Shown: in pieces, positions 7,969 through 16,332 of the stretch
How the letters are laid out: every line of letters starts with the position of its first letter
Numbering within the stretch: position 1 is the first letter of the stretch
Origin: Polynucleobacter corsicus
GTDB taxonomy: Bacteria > Pseudomonadota > Gammaproteobacteria > Burkholderiales > Burkholderiaceae
Direction of reading: 5' to 3'
Assembly: GCF_018688255.1 (NCBI RefSeq)
Contig: NZ_CP061314.1
Location: forward strand, 434,001 to 498,000
DNA length: 64,000 nucleotides
The notes under the pieces: model-generated
Databases searched by the model: none
What the model was told of the DNA's origin: nothing
The model's input: only the letters and a program-made list of their open reading frames with translations
Program-made: the position numbers and the translations under genes

Positions 7969-9219
7969 ATGACTAAACCATTAGACGGTATTCGCATCAT
8001 CGATTTCACACACGTACAAGCAGGACCTGCATGTACTCAGTTGTTGGCTTGGTACGGTGCTGACGTGATTAAAGTTGAGCGTCCAGGCTCTGGTGACGTA
8101 ACTCGCAGCCAGTTACGCGATATTCCAGGTGCAGATGCTTTGTATTTCACGATGCTAAACGGTAATAAGCGTTCATTGACTTTGGATACTAAGACTCAAG
8201 AGGGTAAAGAAGTTTTAGAGAAGATGATCAAGACTTCTGATGTCATGGTTGAGAACTTTGGTCCAGGCGCTTTGGATCGTATGGGTTTTAGCTGGGCGCG
8301 TATTCAGGAATTGAATCCAAAGATGATCATGGCTTCCGTAAAAGGCTTTAGCGATGGTCACTCATACGAAGACTTAAAGGTGTACGAGAACGTTGCTCAG
8401 TGTGCTGGTGGTGCCGCTTCTACAACTGGTTTCTGGGATGGTCCCCCAACAGTTTCTGCTGCTGCTTTGGGTGATAGCAATACTGGTATGCACTTGGCTA
8501 TCGGTATTTTGACTGCGTTGATGCAGCGTCAAAAAACTGGCAAGGGTCAAAAAGTTTCTTGCTCAATGCAAGATGCCGTGTTGAACTTGTGCCGCGTGAA
8601 GTTGCGTGACCAACAACGTTTGGACAAAATCGGCTACCTCGAAGAGTACCCACAGTACCCACACGGTACATTCTCTGACGTAGTTCCACGTGGCGGTAAC
8701 GCTGGTGGTGGCGGTCAGCCAGGTTGGGTATTGAAGTGTAAGGGCTGGGAAACAGATCCAAACGCCTACATTTATTTCACAATTCAAGGTCATGCATGGG
8801 AGCCAATCACTCGTGCGATCGGTAAGCCAGAGTGGGCAACTGATCCAGCGTACATGACTGCTGAAGCGCGTCAGGATAAGATTTTTGATATCTTCGCAAC
8901 AATCGAAGAGTGGCTCAAGGACAAGACTAAGTACGAAGCTGTGGACATCCTCCGCAAGTTCGATATTCCTTGCGCACCAGTTCTCTCAATGAAAGAATTG
9001 GCTAACTCACCTGACTTGCGTAAGAGTGGCTCTATCGTTGAAGTGGATCACAAGGTACGTGGTAAGTACTTGACTATCGGTAGCCCAATCAAGTTCTCTG
9101 ATTTGGAAATCGAAGTTGGTCCATCACCAGTATTAGGTGAGCACACCAATGAAGTGTTGACTGATCTTGGCTATAGCGTTGATGACATCGCTAAGTTGCA
9201 TGCAGCAAAAGCAGTTTAA
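7969..9219 (+). CDS. frc: Formyl-CoA:oxalate CoA-transferase, copy 1
   Basis: A 416-residue class III (CaiB/BaiF) CoA-transferase that moves CoA from formyl-CoA to oxalate, giving formate and the oxalyl-CoA consumed by Oxc. The catalytic aspartate is Asp169 (ALGDSNTGMH), at the same number as in the Oxalobacter formigenes enzyme. The glycine loop GGGGQ is at residues 246-250. An AAGGAG ribosome binding site precedes the start at the usual distance. A strong terminator follows at 9249-9279, closing the oxc-frc unit. Confidence 0.95.
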   Translation: MTKPLDGIRIIDFTHVQAGPACTQLLAWYGADVIKVERPGSGDVTRSQLRDIPGADALYFTMLNGNKRSLTLDTKTQEGKEVLEKMIKTSDVMVENFGPGALDRMGFSWARIQELNPKMIMASVKGFSDGHSYEDLKVYENVAQCAGGAASTTGFWDGPPTVSAAALGDSNTGMHLAIGILTALMQRQKTGKGQKVSCSMQDAVLNLCRVKLRDQQRLDKIGYLEEYPQYPHGTFSDVVPRGGNAGGGGQPGWVLKCKGWETDPNAYIYFTIQGHAWEPITRAIGKPEWATDPAYMTAEARQDKIFDIFATIEEWLKDKTKYEAVDILRKFDIPCAPVLSMKELANSPDLRKSGSIVEVDHKVRGKYLTIGSPIKFSDLEIEVGPSPVLGEHTNEVLTDLGYSVDDIAKLHAAKAV

Positions 9220-9248
9220 TAACGATTAGCAGTTTTCGTTTTAGCTTT

Positions 9249-9279
9249 AAAGGCGCTCCTGGTGGGCGCCTTTTTTTAT
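9249..9279 (+). terminator. Rho-independent terminator after frc copy 1
   Basis: The GGCGC and GCGCC arms flank a short loop and are followed by seven or more T residues. It ends the oxc-frc transcript, so the second frc needs its own promoter or read-through. Confidence 0.88.
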
Positions 9280-9401
9280 TCATTATCGGCAACAAAGAGC
9301 CCTTGTTCGATCTTGAAAAGCCCTAATTCTGCAGCCAAATAGCTATTCTCAGGCATTAAAAGCGAGGATGCACAGTAAATAGGCATCCCGTATTGCACCA
9401 T
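9276..9401 (-). CDS. Possible 41-residue protein between the two frc genes
   Basis: An ATG-initiated frame of 41 codons fills most of the gap between the oxc-frc terminator and the second frc gene. It reads MVQYGMPIYCASSLLMPENS and then a helical-looking AAELGLFKIEQGLFVADNE. The amino acid mix looks protein-like, but there is no convincing ribosome binding site and the stop codon lies in the T-run of the frc terminator. No family is recognised. It may be chance or a degraded remnant. The rest of the 9220-9460 gap shows only the terminator and an AT-rich stretch before the second frc. Confidence 0.25.
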   Translation of the reverse strand: MVQYGMPIYCASSLLMPENSYLAAELGLFKIEQGLFVADNE

Positions 9402-9460
9402 AATCCGGCGCTGGTAAAATTGTTTCAATTCAAAATTTTATTCTTATTGGGATTTTAATC

Positions 9461-10708
9461 ATGGCAAAAGCATTAGAAGGAGTCAAGGTTCTTGACTTCA
9501 CGCACGTTCAATCTGGCCCTACTTGTACTCAGCTGCTCGCTTGGTTTGGTGCTGATGTAATCAAAGTAGAAAAATCTGGCGAGGGTGATGCTACCCGTGG
9601 TCAATTGCGCGATATCCCGGATGCGGATAGTTTGTATTTCACAATGTTGAACCATAACAAGCGTTCAATTACCGTAAATACTAAAACTCCTAAAGGTAAA
9701 GAAATTCTAGAGCGCCTGATAAAAGAGTGTGATGTGCTGGTGGAGAACTTTGCTCCTGGTGCATTAGATCGCATGGGTTTTTCTTGGGAGCGCATTCAGG
9801 AACTCAATCCAATGATGATCATGGCTTCAGTAAAAGGTTTTGGTCCCGGTCCCTACGAGGACTGTAAGGTATATGAGAACGTAGCGCAGTGTGCCGGCGG
9901 TTCAGCATCTACTACCGGTTTTGATGATGGTCCTCCAATGGTGACTGGTGCGCAGATTGGTGATAGCGGCACGGGATTACATTTGGCTCTAGGTATCGTT
10001 ACAGCCCTGTATCAGCGAACACACTCTGGCCGTGGTCAAAAAGTATTGGCAGCGATGCAAGATGCCGTACTGAATTTATGCCGTGTGAAGCTGCGTGATC
10101 AACAGCGCTTAGAGCGTAACGGCTTGATGCAAGAGTATCCACAGTTTCCTAATGGAGAGTTTGGTGACGCTGTGCCCCGTGCTGGCAATGCTTCTGGTGG
10201 CGGTCAACCAGGTTGGATTGTGAAATGCAAGGGTTGGGAAACAGATCCAAATTCCTATATGTACGTCATCGTCCAAGCCCCAGTTTGGGAGGCGGTCTGC
10301 AAAGTGATTGGTCGCGAAGATTGGATTAAGGATGTGCGTTTTGCATCACCCATGGCTCGCTTGCCACACTTGATGGAAATCTTTGGTGAAATTGAGAAAT
10401 GGACAATGACTAAGACCAAGTTTGAAGTCATGGATATTTTGAATAAATACGATATTCCTTGCGGCCCAATTTTGTCGATGAAAGAAATCGCAGAAGAGCC
10501 CGCATTGCGTGCGACTGGAACTGTAGTTGAAGTAGATCATCCAATTCGTGGCAAGTACCTTACTGTAGGCAATCCAATTAAGATGTCTGATAGCCCAACT
10601 GACGTGACGCGTTCACCATTATTAGGTGAGCATACCGATGAAATTCTGAGTGAGCTGGGTTACTCAACCGACGAGCTGATTGCTTTACGCCACGATAAGG
10701 TGATCTAA
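9461..10708 (+). CDS. frc: Formyl-CoA:oxalate CoA-transferase, copy 2
   Basis: A 415-residue class III CoA-transferase clearly paralogous to the preceding frc along its whole length. The catalytic aspartate is Asp168 (QIGDSGTGLH), shifted by one residue through a one-residue deletion near position 131. The glycine loop reads SGGGQ instead of GGGGQ, so the first loop glycine is replaced. This loop covers the active site in FRC, so substrate range or kinetics could differ. The stop codon is one base from the start of the downstream formyltransferase gene, so the two are almost certainly co-expressed. Confidence 0.92.
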   Translation: MAKALEGVKVLDFTHVQSGPTCTQLLAWFGADVIKVEKSGEGDATRGQLRDIPDADSLYFTMLNHNKRSITVNTKTPKGKEILERLIKECDVLVENFAPGALDRMGFSWERIQELNPMMIMASVKGFGPGPYEDCKVYENVAQCAGGSASTTGFDDGPPMVTGAQIGDSGTGLHLALGIVTALYQRTHSGRGQKVLAAMQDAVLNLCRVKLRDQQRLERNGLMQEYPQFPNGEFGDAVPRAGNASGGGQPGWIVKCKGWETDPNSYMYVIVQAPVWEAVCKVIGREDWIKDVRFASPMARLPHLMEIFGEIEKWTMTKTKFEVMDILNKYDIPCGPILSMKEIAEEPALRATGTVVEVDHPIRGKYLTVGNPIKMSDSPTDVTRSPLLGEHTDEILSELGYSTDELIALRHDKVI

Positions 10709-10709
10709 G

Positions 10710-11642
10710 ATGCGGGTTGCGCTGATTGGTAGTGCTGATTTTGGTAAGGCAGCCTTAGAGGCTTTTTTGGATCGTGGCGATGAAGTTGTTGCCGTATTTT
10801 GTCCGCCAGATAATCCTAAATCGACTAAACCTGAAGTGCTGAAAGAGGCTGCTATTGCAAAGGGTTTAATGCCCTTGCAATTTGCTTCTCTCAAGGGCCC
10901 CGAAGCAGCGCAAGCGATGATGGATAGCAAGGCTGATATCTGCGTCATGGCTTATGTACTGCAGTTTGTGCCACAAGAGCTTTGTAAGATACCAAAGCAC
11001 GGCACGATTCAATATCACCCATCACTCCTGCCGAAATATCGCGGTCCAAGCGCTATTAACTGGGCGATTGCTTTGGGTGAAGATAAAACTGGCCTCACTA
11101 TTTTTCGCCCATCTGATGGTTTGGATGAGGGCGAAGTAATTCTGCAAAAAGAAGTGGTAATTACCTCTGATGACACTTTAGGAAAAGTCTACTTTGATAA
11201 ATTATTTCCATTGGGTGTTCAGGCTTTACTTGAAGCTGCTGATCTCGTGGTCGCCAATCAACATCAAGAAGTTGTTCAAGATGAATCGCTAGCAAACTAT
11301 GAAGGTTGGTTTGGTATTGATGCAGCTCAAATTCATTGGGCTACGCATATTAATCAAATCTACAACTTGATTCGTGCCTCTAATCCGGCGCCTGGAGCTT
11401 GGACTAAATTTGGCGAGCAAAAAGTACAGATCTATGATTGCCAAAAACATGTAGTCGCTACCTTTGGTGCCGTTAAAGGCAAGCCTGGAGAAATCACCCA
11501 AATTACTTTGGACTCATTCTTCGTAGCTTGTCATGGTGGACAAATCGAAGTCCTTAAAGCAAAAGGTGCCGCAGGGAAAGTAACAGGTGCTGAATTAGCT
11601 AAGGAATTAAATCTAGAAGTAGGTCAGTTTTTCTCGTTGTAG
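10710..11642 (+). CDS. Stand-alone formyltransferase like the hydrolase domain of 10-formyl-THF dehydrogenase
   Basis: A 310-residue protein with an N-terminal formyl-transferase fold (residues 1-190) and a C-terminal Fmt-C-type domain. It resembles the N-terminal half of animal ALDH1L1 more than methionyl-tRNA formyltransferase: YHPSLLPKYRGPSAINW and the later KINW-like QIHWATHINQIYNLIRASN match that domain. The catalytic His103 and Asp139 are present. The asparagine found two residues before the histidine in Fmt is Gln101 here. The carrier-protein and aldehyde dehydrogenase domains are absent. The gene starts one base after frc copy 2. A role moving the formyl group between formyl-CoA and tetrahydrofolate, or hydrolysing 10-formyl-THF, is inferred. 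Confidence 0.75.
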   Translation: MRVALIGSADFGKAALEAFLDRGDEVVAVFCPPDNPKSTKPEVLKEAAIAKGLMPLQFASLKGPEAAQAMMDSKADICVMAYVLQFVPQELCKIPKHGTIQYHPSLLPKYRGPSAINWAIALGEDKTGLTIFRPSDGLDEGEVILQKEVVITSDDTLGKVYFDKLFPLGVQALLEAADLVVANQHQEVVQDESLANYEGWFGIDAAQIHWATHINQIYNLIRASNPAPGAWTKFGEQKVQIYDCQKHVVATFGAVKGKPGEITQITLDSFFVACHGGQIEVLKAKGAAGKVTGAELAKELNLEVGQFFSL

Positions 11643-11714
11643 ATTTATTAGGCACGAATAATTACACCCTACCTCAGTGCTGTGATGCGTTGTTGTTATG
11701 TGCGATAACGAACA

Positions 11715-11769
11715 AAAATAACTTTTATTTTTTATAAAAGTTGCATGTTTTAAATATAAAAGTTATTTT
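11715..11769. repeat. Three copies of ATAAAAGTT forming inverted and direct repeats
   Basis: AAAATAACTTTTAT (11715-11728) and ATAAAAGTTATTTT (11756-11769) are a perfect 14-base inverted pair. A third core, ATAAAAGTT (11734-11742), lies between them and also pairs with the first across a 5-base gap. The array ends about 45 bases before the start of a small winged-helix protein. That spacing suggests its operator. Confidence 0.65.
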
Positions 11770-11814
11770 CGATTCCTCTTGGTGAATACTCCCCAAGGAG
11801 AATACCTTTTAAGA

Positions 11815-12156
11815 ATGTCCGAACAATGCCTTAAATACCTGAATTTTTCTAATTCCTTCGAGAAGATCAACAAGCGTTATAAGTTGACAGAATACAAGCA
11901 GGTCAAGGTGTTGGAGGCAGTCATAAATGCCCACATGGAAGGTGTAACCCTCTCAGTCTTGGATCTCATATTGATGAAGGAGATTGCTTCCCAAGCAACC
12001 CTACATTCAATTACAAAGTTATTAATTGACTCAAAACTGATTAAGACTGAGCTTTGCAAAGAAGATGGCCGGCGCAAATATATACTGCCAACCAAGCTGG
12101 GGATCTCTTGGCTAAATGATTGCTCAGTAATGCTGATTTCAGCCCATAAGAAATGA
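11815..12156 (+). CDS. Small winged-helix DNA-binding protein
   Basis: A 113-residue protein from the ATG at 11815. In-frame TTG (11779) and GTG (11782) codons give longer forms. An AAGGAG at 11795-11800 lies 14 bases before the ATG, so the start is uncertain. Residues 35-100 look like a MarR/winged-helix domain: a helix pair (VLDLILMKEIASQATLHSIT), a recognition helix (KLLIDSKLI) and a wing with EDGRRKYILPTKLG. It overlaps the next gene by four bases (ATGA). The repeat array upstream suggests autoregulation. Its target is unknown. Confidence 0.65.
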   Translation: MSEQCLKYLNFSNSFEKINKRYKLTEYKQVKVLEAVINAHMEGVTLSVLDLILMKEIASQATLHSITKLLIDSKLIKTELCKEDGRRKYILPTKLGISWLNDCSVMLISAHKK

Positions 12157-12455
12157 TTTTTTTATGTAGAGCATGGATTTTATTGGGATTGCTATCGATG
12201 TCTGCGTTAGCTCTTGCCCAACCCTCAAAAGAAGATAGCGTTCTTTGTTACAAATCAGCTATCAAAGAACCCATCGCCTTTTACGGCAATCCAGGAGATA
12301 TCTTCACTTTGTATGACGGTAGTAGATGGAAGGTTGCAAGTGCTGGTCCATATGAATACGTACCTTTCCGCTATCGCAATGTACTAATATGCCCAAGCGA
12401 ACAAGTCCTCATTGTCGATAAGAGGGCGCTCTCAATTGAGAGGATAAGAAATTAA
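12153..12455 (+). CDS. Small secreted protein of unknown function
   Basis: A 100-residue protein starting inside the stop of the winged-helix gene (ATGA overlap), so the pair is probably translationally coupled. Residues 1-22 form a signal peptide with an ALALA cleavage site. The mature part is about 78 residues with two cysteines (SVLCYKS and VLICPSE) that could form one disulfide. It ends close to the convergent panC. No family is recognised. Confidence 0.6.
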   Translation: MIFLCRAWILLGLLSMSALALAQPSKEDSVLCYKSAIKEPIAFYGNPGDIFTLYDGSRWKVASAGPYEYVPFRYRNVLICPSEQVLIVDKRALSIERIRN

Positions 12456-12470
12456 ACTCTTCTTTTTGAG

Positions 12471-13322
12471 TTAAATTTCTAAGTTATCAATCAGACGTGT
12501 TTTACCCAGTTTGGCAGCCGTCAGAATTACTAGCGGCTCGCCAGCTTGTAGACTCTCATTTGAGGCGGGCGCTAAATCGCTTTGTTGGCGTATGGCAATG
12601 TAGTCTGGATTCCAACCGCGACCAGCTAACTGCATGACTGCAGCTTTTTCAATTTCCGACAATGCATTGATGTTACGTGCATTGAGTTGTAGTACTTGCT
12701 CTCGAACCCCTCTCAAGACTTTTTGTAATTCAGGGGCTTCTGCACGCTCTCCAGCGGAGAGGTAACCATTACGAGAGGAGAGGGCAAGTCCATCTTCGGC
12801 GCGAATCGTCTCTCCTGGGATGATGTCAACCGGTAGAGCAAACTGTTTTGCCATCTGACGAATAATCATCAGTTGCTGGTAATCTTTTTTTCCAAAGACT
12901 GCTACTTTGGGTTGTACGCAAGATAGCAGCTTGAGTACAACAGTGCAAACCCCCTTAAAGAAGCCGGGGCGGAATTCACCCTCAAGAATGTCTCCTAGTT
13001 GCTGTGGCGGATCTACGCGGTATTCCTGAGGCTGTGGATATAGGTCGCGCTCAGTGGGCGCAAACAAAATATAAACACCTTCTTTTTCAAGCTTATCAAT
13101 ATCTGCCTGCATGGTGCGTGGGTAGCTATCAAAGTCTTCATTCGGACCAAACTGTAGGCGATTAACAAAGATGCTGGCGACTACTGGATCACCATGTTGC
13201 CTAGCAAGACGCATCAGTGATAAGTGGCCTTCATGGAGATTGCCCATGGTTGGCACAAAGGAGGCACGATTTTGTCCGCGCAAGTGGTCGCGCAACTCTT
13301 GTATATCGCTAATAATTTTCAT
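12471..13322 (-). CDS. panC: Pantothenate synthetase (pantoate-beta-alanine ligase)
   Basis: A 283-residue cytoplasmic enzyme making pantothenate from pantoate, beta-alanine and ATP, the last step before the CoA pathway. Motifs are PTMGNLHEGHLSL (HEGH at residues 29-32), GKKDYQQL, and the KMSKS-like ALSSRN loop followed by YLS. The length is normal. The start overlaps the scpA stop by four bases (ATGA), placing it last in a metG-DUF3460-scpA-panC run. Confidence 0.96.
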   Translation of the reverse strand: MKIISDIQELRDHLRGQNRASFVPTMGNLHEGHLSLMRLARQHGDPVVASIFVNRLQFGPNEDFDSYPRTMQADIDKLEKEGVYILFAPTERDLYPQPQEYRVDPPQQLGDILEGEFRPGFFKGVCTVVLKLLSCVQPKVAVFGKKDYQQLMIIRQMAKQFALPVDIIPGETIRAEDGLALSSRNGYLSAGERAEAPELQKVLRGVREQVLQLNARNINALSEIEKAAVMQLAGRGWNPDYIAIRQQSDLAPASNESLQAGEPLVILTAAKLGKTRLIDNLEI

Positions 13323-14200
13323 GCAACAGGGGTATAGGCAAGGCGAACGTAGATTGGAGCGTATGGCTCTGCTTGGGTAATCTCCACCAAAGCCTCGCGT
13401 GAGAGCTCAAGCATTGCAATAAAGTTCACGATGACTACCGGAATGCCTTTGCCGGATTTGATGGCTTCTTCAAACAACTCGCCAAACTCGACAAAACGTG
13501 TGTTTTGTAAGCGACGCAAGATGCGTGTCATGAAATCACGGACAGACAATTCTTCGCGGGTAATCGTATGGTGTTGATTTAGTTTTGCGCGGTGTAGCAC
13601 ATCACGCCAGGCCATCTGCAGGTCGTTTTGATTAACCTCAGGCCAAGTCACTGCAACGGTGGTGTCAACGTAACCATGGGCGATTTGGAAATCACGCCCT
13701 TGTTGTGGAATTTGGTCAAGCTCTTGAGCAGCCAGTTTCATGCGCTCGTATTCTAAGAGGCGACGAACTAATTCTGCGCGAGGATCTTCAACCTCTTCAT
13801 CACTATCAGCCTTCTTCATTGGCAATAGCATGCGAGATTTAATCTCGATCAACATCGCTGCCATCAATAAGTATTCAGCAGCCAGCTCTAGGTTGTGATG
13901 GCGGATCTGATCGATATAGCTCAGGTACTGTTGAGTCACCTGCGCCATTGGAATATCAAGCACATTGAAATTCTGTTTGCGAATCAGGTAAAGCAGAAGA
14001 TCGAGCGGACCTTCAAATGCTTCTAGAAAAACTTCTAAAGCATCAGGTGGAATATAGAGATCTGTTGGGAGTTTAAATAGCGGCTCACCATACAGCTTGG
14101 CAAATGCCGAAGACATCCCATCAGTAACCGATGGAGTGCTATCGAGCAGCTCGGTTTGAACGCTTGGTTCTGGTCCCAAGGCATTGCTGGAGTTAGTCAT
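13319..14200 (-). CDS. scpA: Segregation and condensation protein A
   Basis: A 293-residue kleisin subunit of the SMC-ScpAB condensin complex. The core starts near residue 55 with FEGPLDLLLYLIRKQ and continues VTQQYLSYI, AAEYLLMAAMLIEIKSRMLL and, at the C-terminus, FVEFGELFEEA, all hallmarks of ScpA. The roughly 50-residue N-terminal extension is longer than usual, as is common in Burkholderiales. It overlaps the preceding DUF3460 gene by eight bases and panC by four. Confidence 0.93.
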   Translation of the reverse strand: MTNSSNALGPEPSVQTELLDSTPSVTDGMSSAFAKLYGEPLFKLPTDLYIPPDALEVFLEAFEGPLDLLLYLIRKQNFNVLDIPMAQVTQQYLSYIDQIRHHNLELAAEYLLMAAMLIEIKSRMLLPMKKADSDEEVEDPRAELVRRLLEYERMKLAAQELDQIPQQGRDFQIAHGYVDTTVAVTWPEVNQNDLQMAWRDVLHRAKLNQHHTITREELSVRDFMTRILRRLQNTRFVEFGELFEEAIKSGKGIPVVIVNFIAMLELSREALVEITQAEPYAPIYVRLAYTPVA

Positions 14201-14381
14201 TCGAATACACGTAAGCGCGTTGTTTTAATTTGGCCGCCTGAGCGCGACGTTGATCTTCAATAGTCAAAGGCTCTTTATCCCAAAGGAGTGCACGACCAGC
14301 TTGCTGGCCAGCTTCGAGCTCTGGTTGCTCAGATTTGAGCTCATTTAAGAACTGGGTGAATTCGGATGTATACCTAGCCAT
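14193..14381 (-). CDS. DUF3460 family small protein
   Basis: A 62-residue charged protein (MARYTSEFTQFLNELKSEQP, then RALLWDK and RRAQAAKLKQRAYVY) matching DUF3460, a small family of Betaproteobacteria typically found between metG and scpA. The second of two tandem ATG codons (14381) is chosen because AGGA lies six bases before it. It overlaps scpA. Function unknown. The 14385-14532 gap before metG holds only a 7-base hairpin (AAGCAAT, GG, ATTGCTT at 14434-14449). Confidence 0.82.
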   Translation of the reverse strand: MARYTSEFTQFLNELKSEQPELEAGQQAGRALLWDKEPLTIEDQRRAQAAKLKQRAYVYSND

Positions 14382-14532
14382 CATATTTCCTAAAATTCTT
14401 ATTTAATTCAATAACTTACGAAAAATTACTGCGAAGCAATGGATTGCTTAGGCCATCATTATTAACGATTTTTCCTACAAGCCTGCCGACTTTTTGGCTA
14501 ATTCCCAGAAATTCGCTCTTCTGACCCTATTT

Positions 14533-16203
14533 TTAGAGATTTGCTGCCAACAAAGCTTCGATTTGAGGCGCTTCAACGCGCGTCATGAGATGTTTGTAGG
14601 CTTTAATTGGATTTTGGCTGGAGAGAGGTGTTTTAACGTCATTCCAGGTCATGGCTGGCACAGAGAGGAAGTCCTCAACCCCAGCCGTGACTTGGGGTAG
14701 TACTGGCTTGAGATAAAGACTCAATAAACGGAATGCCTCTAAGGTGACGCTGCAAATTCCTTGTAAGACAGACTCGCGCTCAGGATCTTTGGCGATTTCC
14801 CAAGGCTTGTTTTCATCAACAAAGGCATTGACCTTGTCAGCTAGTTCCATGATGGTGCGCAATGCCTTGGCATATTCACGAGCTTCATAGAACTCAGCAA
14901 TTTTTTCGCTGGCAGATGTAATCTCGTTGAGAAGTGGAGTATTCATCGCTGTATCAGAAACTACGCCACCAAAACGCTTCACCAAGAAACCAGCACTGCG
15001 ACTGGCAATATTGATGTACTTACCTAGTAGATCGCTATTCACGCGTGCAACAAAGTCTTGCAGATTTAAATCCAAATCTTCCATGCTGTCATTGAGCTTG
15101 GTTGCAAAGTAATAACGGAACCACTCAGGATTAAATCCGGATTCAATGACGCTATGTGCAGAAATTAAAGTGCCACGTGACTTACTCATCTTCTCACCAT
15201 CGACGGTGAGGAAGCCATGAGCAAACACATTGGTTGGTGTGCGGTAGCCTGCAAAGTGCAGAGTTGCTGGCCAAAAGAGTGTGTGGAAATAGAGAATATC
15301 TTTACCGATGAAGTGGTACTGCTCGGTAGTGGTATCTGGCCTGACCCATTCCTCAAAGTTCATGCCTTTAGCCTGGCAGTAATTGAGGAAGCTGGCGTAG
15401 TAACCGATCGGCGCATCAAGCCACACATAGAAATATTTACCTGGTGCATCCGGAATCTCAAAGCCAAAGTAGGGAGCATCACGGGAGATATCCCAGTCAC
15501 CTAGCTTGCTTTCTCCGGGCTGTCCAACCCATTCCTTCATTTTGTTGCGAGCTTCAGGTTGCAGCGGGGTTCTGACCTGGGTCCAGTCACGTAAAAAGGT
15601 TTCGCAGCGGGGATCGGATAACTTAAAGAAGTAATGATCGGAAACTTTTTTAATTGGTGTTGCACCGCTCACTACTGAGAACGGGTTTTTCAAATCAGTT
15701 GGGGAGTAGGTTGCTCCACACTTTTCGCAAGAGTCGCCGTACTGATCTTTGGCGCCACACTTAGGGCACTCGCCTTTGATAAAGCGATCTGGCAAGAACA
15801 TTTCTTTAACGGGATCATATGCTTGCTCAATCGAGCGCATTTCAATTAAGCCGGCATCACGTAACTTGAGATAGATACTTTGAGACAGCTTTTCATTCTC
15901 AGGGCTATCAGTGGTGTAGTAGTTATCAAACGAGATTAAGAAATCATCAAAGTCGCGCTTGTGCTCTTTCCAAACATTCGCAATGAGTTCTTTCGGGGTG
16001 AGGCCCTCTTTTTCGGCACGCAACATAATCGGAGTACCGTGGGTGTCATCAGCGCCAACATAGTGCACTTCGTGACCACGCATTCTCTGGAAGCGAACCC
16101 AAATATCTGTCTGGACATACTCCACTAAATGTCCAATATGAATCTGGCCATTGGCGTAAGGTAAGGCGGAGGTAACTAGCAGGCGACGTTTGGGGCTACT
16201 CAT
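14533..16203 (-). CDS. metG: Methionyl-tRNA synthetase without the C-terminal dimer domain
   Basis: A 556-residue class I synthetase charging tRNA-Met. HIGH is at residues 22-25, a zinc knuckle CPKCGAKDQYGDSCEKC lies around residue 145, and KMSKSRGT is near residue 345. The anticodon-binding helical domain follows and the protein ends at ALLAANL. Many Burkholderiales MetG proteins carry about 120 more residues (an EMAP/Trbp111-like tRNA-binding domain). None is encoded here before the stop or in the 150 bases after it. It heads the metG-DUF3460-scpA-panC run. Confidence 0.95.
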   Translation of the reverse strand: MSSPKRRLLVTSALPYANGQIHIGHLVEYVQTDIWVRFQRMRGHEVHYVGADDTHGTPIMLRAEKEGLTPKELIANVWKEHKRDFDDFLISFDNYYTTDSPENEKLSQSIYLKLRDAGLIEMRSIEQAYDPVKEMFLPDRFIKGECPKCGAKDQYGDSCEKCGATYSPTDLKNPFSVVSGATPIKKVSDHYFFKLSDPRCETFLRDWTQVRTPLQPEARNKMKEWVGQPGESKLGDWDISRDAPYFGFEIPDAPGKYFYVWLDAPIGYYASFLNYCQAKGMNFEEWVRPDTTTEQYHFIGKDILYFHTLFWPATLHFAGYRTPTNVFAHGFLTVDGEKMSKSRGTLISAHSVIESGFNPEWFRYYFATKLNDSMEDLDLNLQDFVARVNSDLLGKYINIASRSAGFLVKRFGGVVSDTAMNTPLLNEITSASEKIAEFYEAREYAKALRTIMELADKVNAFVDENKPWEIAKDPERESVLQGICSVTLEAFRLLSLYLKPVLPQVTAGVEDFLSVPAMTWNDVKTPLSSQNPIKAYKHLMTRVEAPQIEALLAANL

Positions 16204-16332
16204 GCGGACTTAAATAGAAAAAGTTTCAACAAATGGGAATACCAGATTATGGGGCTTGGGGCTTTATTTCAGCACCAATTTTAGTCTGCGGTTAAAGTTG
16301 ACACCGATTTGAACCTATTCAAGAGGCGTTTT

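Noticed and set aside
14434..14449. AAGCAAT-GG-ATTGCTT hairpin between metG and DUF3460 as a terminator
   Set aside because: No T-run follows directly on the minus strand, and the genes downstream appear to belong to the same run.
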